Shown here piece by piece: positions 5,029 through 9,832 of a stretch of 9,832 nt of DNA. The DNA is from JAHIYG01 sp041306075 (GTDB lineage: Archaea > Altiarchaeota > Altiarchaeia > IMC4 > SCGC-AAA252-I15): contig JBFYKH010000049.1 of assembly GCA_041306075.1 (NCBI GenBank), positions 1 through 9,832 on the forward strand. The letters run 5' to 3'. Within the stretch, counting starts at the first letter, position 1, and each line of letters starts with the position of its first letter. A model generated the notes under the pieces. That model searched no databases. It saw nothing but the letters and a program-made list of their open reading frames with translations, and had not been told where the DNA came from. A program made the position numbers and the translations under genes.

Positions 5029-5973
5029 CTACCTGAAGTGGTCGTATCCGCCCTGAAGCGGTGTCTTCCTGCCGCCGGCTTCGATGCATGAGCCGCGCTT
5101 CCGGGGGAGTATTTCCCCTACCACCGTGACCTGGCATCCGGGCCTGATTTTCTTCAGGTCGCGCTCGGGGACTGTGAACACGAGCTCGTAGTCTTCGCCG
5201 CCATTCAACGCCAGGTCGTACGGGTCCTTCCCCGCAGCCTTGGCCGACATCCTCGTAGTCTTCGACAGGGGAATCAGGTCACGGTAGACGATGGCGCCGG
5301 CCCCGCTCATATCGCAGATGTGGTTTACCTCGCTCGCGAGTCCGTCGGAGACGTCTATCATCGCGGTCGCGTATTTCGCAATCTTCCTCGCCTCCCGGAG
5401 CCTGCACTTCGGCTCCATGTGGTCTGTGACGTCGCCCTCCAGTCCAGCCTTCATGAGCTCAAGCCCGGCCGCGCTCTTGCCGAGGTCGCCTGTGACGCAG
5501 ATGAGGTCGCCGGCTCTCGCGCCGGAGCGCAGGCAGAGCATGCTCTTCTCCACCTCGCCCAGGAGGGCGACGTTGATTACCATCGTGGCCGCGTGAGTCG
5601 TGTCCCCGCCCACTATCCTGACGCCGTGGCCGTCCGCGGACTCGTAGAGCCCTGAGTAGAGGCCTTCCAGGAACTCCACGGACGTGTCCGGCGTAAGGGA
5701 GAGCGAGATGACGGCGTAAGTCGGCAGACCCCCCATGGCGGCGATGTCGGAGACGTTCGACTCCATCGCCTTCAGCCCTATCTGCCGGGGCGTGCTCCAC
5801 TCCCGCCGGAAATGGTCGCCGTCGCAGAGCATGTCGGTCGTGAACAGGAGATGCCTGTCCTTAGTGTACTTCAGCACGGCCGCATCGTCGCCGATGCCGA
5901 CGACTGCGCCGCCCCTCCTCGCCAGCCGGTTTATCAGGGCGAACTCGCCGCCGCAGTCACGGATGCTTGTCAT
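5029..5973 (-). CDS. thiL: Thiamine-monophosphate kinase ThiL
   Basis: ATP-dependent kinase that converts thiamine monophosphate to thiamine diphosphate, the last step of cofactor synthesis. The 314-residue protein belongs to the PurM/ThiL fold and shows the family motifs in order: GIGDDAAV (26-33, metal-binding Asp pair), TTDMLCDGDHF (45-55), KAMESNVSDIAAMGG, IVGGDTT, VTGDLGKSAAG, MIDVSDGLASE and LNGGEDYEL. All the acidic metal/phosphate residues I would expect are present. The frame is open through guaA, but homology begins at the ATG at 5973, which lies 5 bp after the guaA stop and is preceded by GGGAG at a good distance. An alternative ATG at 5988 adds five residues and overlaps guaA. It is the last gene of the thiE-guaA-thiL run. 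Confidence 0.96.
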   Translation of the reverse strand: MTSIRDCGGEFALINRLARRGGAVVGIGDDAAVLKYTKDRHLLFTTDMLCDGDHFRREWSTPRQIGLKAMESNVSDIAAMGGLPTYAVISLSLTPDTSVEFLEGLYSGLYESADGHGVRIVGGDTTHAATMVINVALLGEVEKSMLCLRSGARAGDLICVTGDLGKSAAGLELMKAGLEGDVTDHMEPKCRLREARKIAKYATAMIDVSDGLASEVNHICDMSGAGAIVYRDLIPLSKTTRMSAKAAGKDPYDLALNGGEDYELVFTVPERDLKKIRPGCQVTVVGEILPRKRGSCIEAGGRKTPLQGGYDHFR

Positions 5974-5978
5974 GGACA

Positions 5979-7489
<1,511 letters not shown>

Positions 7490-7502
<13 letters not shown>

Positions 7503-8098
7503 TTGGATGCAAAGTATTTGACTGCGGACCTTATATCCGGCTTGCCCGCCGTCGCCGATACCGCGCAGACCATGTCGGCGCCGGCGGCCATGACCGAGTC
7601 CACGTTGGACTCGTCTATCCCGCCTATCGCCGCGACCGGCATCTTAACCGCCGAACCCACTGCCGTGATCATCCCGAGGCCGACCGGCGCTCCGGCGTCG
7701 GGCTTCGTTGACGTCCGGAATATCGGTGAGACGGCGACGTAGTCGGCGCCGCCCTTGTCCGCGGCTTCCGCCTCCTCGACGCTGTGCACGGTGACGCCGA
7801 CGAGCCGGTCCTTGCCGAGGAGGTACCTGGCCGTCTTCAGGCTCATGTCCCCCTGGCCCAGGTGGACTCCGTCCGCGCCCGCCGCCTGTGCGACCTCGAC
7901 GTCATCATTGACTATGAACACTGCCCTGCCGCTGCAGAGCAGGGCCAGCCGCTTCGCGACCCTTATCCTTTCCTCGACGGGAAGCTCCTTCTCCCGGTAC
8001 TGGACCGCCGCCGCTCCGCCGTCCAATGCAGCCCTGACCTCCTCGGCCGCGGGCCTCCCTGAAAGCCGGCCGTCGGTCACGTAGTAGAAGCCCCTCAT
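7490..8098 (-). CDS. thiE: Thiamine-phosphate synthase ThiE
   Basis: Joins hydroxymethylpyrimidine diphosphate and hydroxyethylthiazole phosphate to give thiamine monophosphate, the substrate of ThiL encoded two genes downstream. The 202-residue TIM barrel has the family signatures YYVTDGR (5-11), VQYREK (32-37, pyrimidine/phosphate contact), IVNDDVEVA (62-70), GADGVHLGQGD (74-84), VAVSPIFRTSTKP (121-133, substrate loop) and AAIGGI. The frame is open to 8152, but homology begins at the Met at 8098. That start is 26-27 bp from the TATA-like box at 8121-8128, which favours a leaderless mRNA. There is no space for a TPP riboswitch. The 3' end overlaps guaA by 13 bp. Confidence 0.95.
7531..7540 (-). 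promoter_or_regulatory. Possible internal promoter for guaA
   Basis: On the minus strand CCGGATATAA lies within the thiE coding region, centred about 33 bp before the guaA ATG at 7502. The same GGATATAAG core occurs before the response regulator/membrane protein pair. With no ribosome-binding site before guaA, a leaderless or short-leader transcript from here is plausible. The box also encodes thiE residues, so chance cannot be excluded. Confidence 0.35.
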
Positions 8099-8118
8099 CC
8101 CCTTAGAACATGGAGTTA

Positions 8119-8130
8119 GGATATTTATGC
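8119..8130. promoter_or_regulatory. Shared TATA-like box midway between divergent leaderless genes
   Basis: AGGATATTTATGC on the plus strand reads GCATAAATATCC on the minus strand. The box centre (8124-8125) is about 26-27 bp from both the thiE ATG at 8098 (minus) and the lipoprotein ATG at 8151 (plus). Both distances are the classical TATA-to-start spacing for leaderless archaeal mRNAs, so one element probably serves both genes. Inferred from sequence only. Confidence 0.55.
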
Positions 8131-8150
8131 GGCGGGGGGCATTCAATAAC

Positions 8151-9059
8151 ATGGAGTCGGCCGGCTACCTGGCTTTGTTCCTTGCGGCGGTTGTCATTGC
8201 GGGCTGCACCGGCGGGGAGGCGGGGATGTTCAAATGCGGCGACGGCTCATATGTGTCCGACCCCCTCGAGTGCAAGGCCGCCGCCAAGCCCAAAGTGGAC
8301 GTGGAGAAGGCGCTGAAGGTCTGCGAGGGGATGCGCAGCGAGGACATGCACGCATGCTACACGAACGTCGCGGTCAAGGAAGGCGACCTGTCGGTGTGCG
8401 ACAGGATAGGCGACAGGGAGTGGACGGGATTCTGCTACGCCAAGCTTAATATGACCTCCCCGTGGGGTGAAGAGGCTGTGGAGGAGACTGTGGACGCTCA
8501 GCCTGAGGCGACGACCACGTCGACGTCGACGACCGTCAAGCCCGCGGACTGCGGCAACGGGATTGTTGATGATGGCGAGGAGTGCGACATGGGGCGCGTA
8601 TGCGCCGGCTCGGAGGGGGTTTGCGGGGTATCGTCTTCCGGGCTGATGGCGACGTGCCAGTACGCCGGAAAATGCGACTGGTCAGGCCAGGTGGGCCTTT
8701 TCGGGGAGTATGACATCGGCCAGTGCCTCGGATGCCACAGCCCGGGCACCGACTACCAATGCCTTTGCATAAGCCAGACTGTCGAACCGTCAAACACCAC
8801 CGGCAAGGCCAAGCCAGGGGCCAAGGTCACCAATAGCACTTCCTGGGCGGCTGGGCAGAAGAGCAATTATGACGACGGGGGGGAGGTGGCGTACCACAAG
8901 GAGTGTTCGGCGGGCAGATGCCTGAAGACCAAGGGCGAGGGCGTCGACGAATGCGCGGACGACGGCGCATGCAGGCATTATGCGTGCACCGGCGGCAGGT
9001 GCTACCTGTTCATGACGCCCGGATCTAGCAGCTGCAAGACCAACGAGGAATGCGCATAG
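8151..9059 (+). CDS. Cysteine-rich secreted lipoprotein
   Basis: A 302-residue protein, probably exported and lipid-anchored outside the cell. An N-terminal hydrophobic helix (YLALFLAAVVIAGC) ends in a lipobox-like VIAGC. The mature part has about 25 Cys. Residues 30-100 hold a module with two CY pairs (MHACYTNVA, TGFCYAKL) separated by DLSVCDRIG. A Thr/Ser linker (TTTSTSTTVK) follows, then DCGNGIVDDGEECD, resembling the Cys-rich repeats of bacterial and archaeal surface proteins. The C-terminal part has HKECSAGRC, GVDECADDGAC, CTGGRC and CKTNEEC, spaced as small disulfide knots. Three N-glycosylation sequons (NMT, NTT, NST) fit an outside location. Met8151 is preferred to Met8127 because the latter lies within the shared TATA box and adds an odd extension before the signal peptide. 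No specific function or ligand is recognised. Confidence 0.82.
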   Translation: MESAGYLALFLAAVVIAGCTGGEAGMFKCGDGSYVSDPLECKAAAKPKVDVEKALKVCEGMRSEDMHACYTNVAVKEGDLSVCDRIGDREWTGFCYAKLNMTSPWGEEAVEETVDAQPEATTTSTSTTVKPADCGNGIVDDGEECDMGRVCAGSEGVCGVSSSGLMATCQYAGKCDWSGQVGLFGEYDIGQCLGCHSPGTDYQCLCISQTVEPSNTTGKAKPGAKVTNSTSWAAGQKSNYDDGGEVAYHKECSAGRCLKTKGEGVDECADDGACRHYACTGGRCYLFMTPGSSSCKTNEECA

Positions 9060-9091
9060 GGGGCGAACACATGCTATCGAAAAGCTACCTT

Positions 9092-9122
9092 AAAGCTATA
9101 AGCCCATACCGAAAGGTTTATT
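9092..9122 (+). promoter_or_regulatory. AT-rich promoter/operator region of the HxlR-type gene
   Basis: The 63-bp gap before the regulator is the most AT-rich stretch nearby. It holds CTATAAG (9096-9102), about 24 bp before the ATG at 9123, and GTTTATTA (9116-9123), about 30 bp before the alternative ATG at 9150. AAAGCTA occurs twice (9081 and 9092), 11 bp apart, about one helical turn. HxlR proteins often bind their own promoters, so the repeat could be an operator; that is inference. Confidence 0.4.
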
Positions 9123-9461
9123 ATGTTAGTTTCCCTCAGGAAATACAGGATGGACAAGGCAGACGGAGAGGGAATCATAGAATTCCTGGCCTCGAGGAAA
9201 TGGATGCTGCTCGTCCTCACGGAACTCCACTTCCACGGAACCCAGAGATTCAACGAGCTCCTGGAGAACATACGGCAGATAAACCCGAAGATACTGTCGA
9301 AAAGGCTGAAGGAGATGGACGGTAGGGGGCTGATATCCAGGAGGAAGTACAACGAGATACCGCCCCGCGTGGAATACACGCTCACTGAGAAGGGGCGGGA
9401 GCTGGTGAAATCTTTCAGGGACGTCGGGAAGTGGGCCCTGAAGTGGGAGAGGAACCCATAG
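9123..9461 (+). CDS. HxlR-type winged-helix transcriptional regulator
   Basis: A DNA-binding regulator of 112 residues, the usual family size. The winged helix spans about 18-98: RKWMLLVLTELHFHG (25-39), RFNELLENIRQINPKILSKRLKEMD (42-66, with the recognition helix at about 54-66), GLISRRKYNEIPPRVEYTLTEKGREL (69-94, the wing with the family's Pro-Pro-Arg-Val-Glu-Tyr motif). No cysteine is present, so it is not a thiol redox sensor of the HypR/YodB kind and its signal is unknown. Met9123 or Met9150 could be the start, each having a TATA-like box at fitting distance; the fold begins after both. Its 3' end runs 47 bp into the convergent kinase gene. The target is not evident; it could regulate itself. 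Confidence 0.9.
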   Translation: MLVSLRKYRMDKADGEGIIEFLASRKWMLLVLTELHFHGTQRFNELLENIRQINPKILSKRLKEMDGRGLISRRKYNEIPPRVEYTLTEKGRELVKSFRDVGKWALKWERNP

Positions 9462-9832
9462 ACGAGAGGACGGCGACAAACTCCGGGGTCCAGTCCTTCC
9501 AGGAGACGCAGACGCCGCCCGAGCCCAGCCACGCCCTGACGGCGCCCGGGTCTATGCCGGCCGTGTTGTCGGCCTCATACACGTTCCTGCACAGCTTCAG
9601 GCTCTCGCCGAGTATCACCCCCGCATACTCGGCCTCCAGGTTCTCGAGTATCTTCCCCCTAGAGTATCCGCGGGAGGCCATGCGCTCGGCGAGCACGGGC
9701 GGACTGCACCTCAGGACGAGGACATGCGTCGGCCGAAGGAGGTGGCTTAGTAGGCCGTCGAGTATGGTGTCGCCTTCCCTCATACCGCCGGTTTTCAGGG
9801 CGAGCCGCCGGGTGTCGACCACCTCCGTCTGG
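9415..9832 (-). CDS. Fap7/AK6-type adenylate kinase, C-terminal part (N-terminus beyond window)
   Basis: Most of an archaeal adenylate kinase of the Fap7/AK6 family (NMP kinase and ATPase linked to small ribosomal subunit maturation). The frame is open to the right edge. The P-loop and the true start lie outside. Visible are VVDTRRLA, then DTILDGLLSHLL (substrate site, DG-x2-SH), HVLVLRCSPPVLAERMASRGYS (nucleotide/LID region), KILENLEAEYAGVIL, VYEADNTAG and the end region KDWTPEFVAVLSSM. An in-frame GTG at 9822 exists but is not the start, because family sequence (QTEVVDTRR) continues through it. The last 15 or so codons overlap the convergent HxlR-type gene and encode a Ser/Pro/Arg tail not expected in the family. 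Confidence 0.85.
   Translation of the reverse strand, partial: QTEVVDTRRLALKTGGMREGDTILDGLLSHLLRPTHVLVLRCSPPVLAERMASRGYSRGKILENLEAEYAGVILGESLKLCRNVYEADNTAGIDPGAVRAWLGSGGVCVSWKDWTPEFVAVLSSMGSSPTSGPTSRRP

Noticed and set aside
8099..8150. Possible TPP riboswitch before thiE
   Set aside because: The divergent gap is only 52 bp, the TATA-like box implies a leaderless mRNA, and no conserved thi-box pattern is visible.
8508..8540. Short CGACGT-type simple repeat within the lipoprotein gene
   Set aside because: It encodes the Thr/Ser linker (TTTSTSTTVK) in frame and needs no other explanation.

Overview
The window is a GC-rich, gene-dense stretch of chromosome that looks archaeal. It carries MtrA- and MtrH-type proteins, a short MetE-like core methionine synthase and an archaeal Fap7/AK6-type adenylate kinase. 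Arginine codons are mostly AGG/CGG, and TATA-like boxes sit about 25-33 bp before start codons, as expected for leaderless or short-leader mRNAs. The phylum cannot be fixed from sequence alone. The Cys-rich lipoprotein style would suit several uncultivated euryarchaeal or DPANN-like lineages.

Layout. Positions 1-146 hold the 3' end of an unidentified plus-strand gene. A receiver-only response regulator (minus, 154-687) diverges from a small unidentified membrane protein (754-1338). A YqaA/DedA-like membrane protein (minus, 1359-1838) diverges, with only 27 bp between start codons, from a short CDP-alcohol phosphatidyltransferase (1866-2273). Next comes a plus-strand methyl-transfer cluster: mtrA (2283-2864), mtrH (2864-3796), a core MetE (3793-4683) and a DUF4346-like small protein (4708-5028). 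It meets, stop against stop, a minus-strand run read thiE (7490-8098) to guaA (5979-7502) to thiL (5029-5973). thiE diverges from a Cys-rich secreted lipoprotein (8151-9059). An HxlR-type regulator (9123-9461) then converges, with a 47-bp overlap, on a partial Fap7/AK6-type kinase running off the right edge.

How the genes work together. The most interesting unit is mtrA-mtrH-metE. MtrH should move the methyl group of methyl-tetrahydropterin onto the corrinoid of MtrA. The MetE-like protein has the zinc/homocysteine site but no folate domain, and should pass the methyl on to homocysteine. MtrA here has no C-terminal membrane helix, and none of the membrane subunits of the methanogen Mtr complex are present. 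The cluster therefore reads as a soluble, three-piece B12-dependent methionine synthase built from parts of the methanogenesis methyltransferase, with a DUF4346-like protein as a candidate fourth component. thiE and thiL act in the last part of thiamine diphosphate synthesis, and guaA makes GMP; no link between them is visible beyond co-orientation.

Promoter layout is a second theme. In two divergent pairs (687/754 and 8098/8151) a single TATA-like box lies exactly midway between the two start codons, which suggests bidirectional promoters and also decides the start choices. No RNA genes, CRISPR arrays, insertion sequences or tRNAs were recognised.
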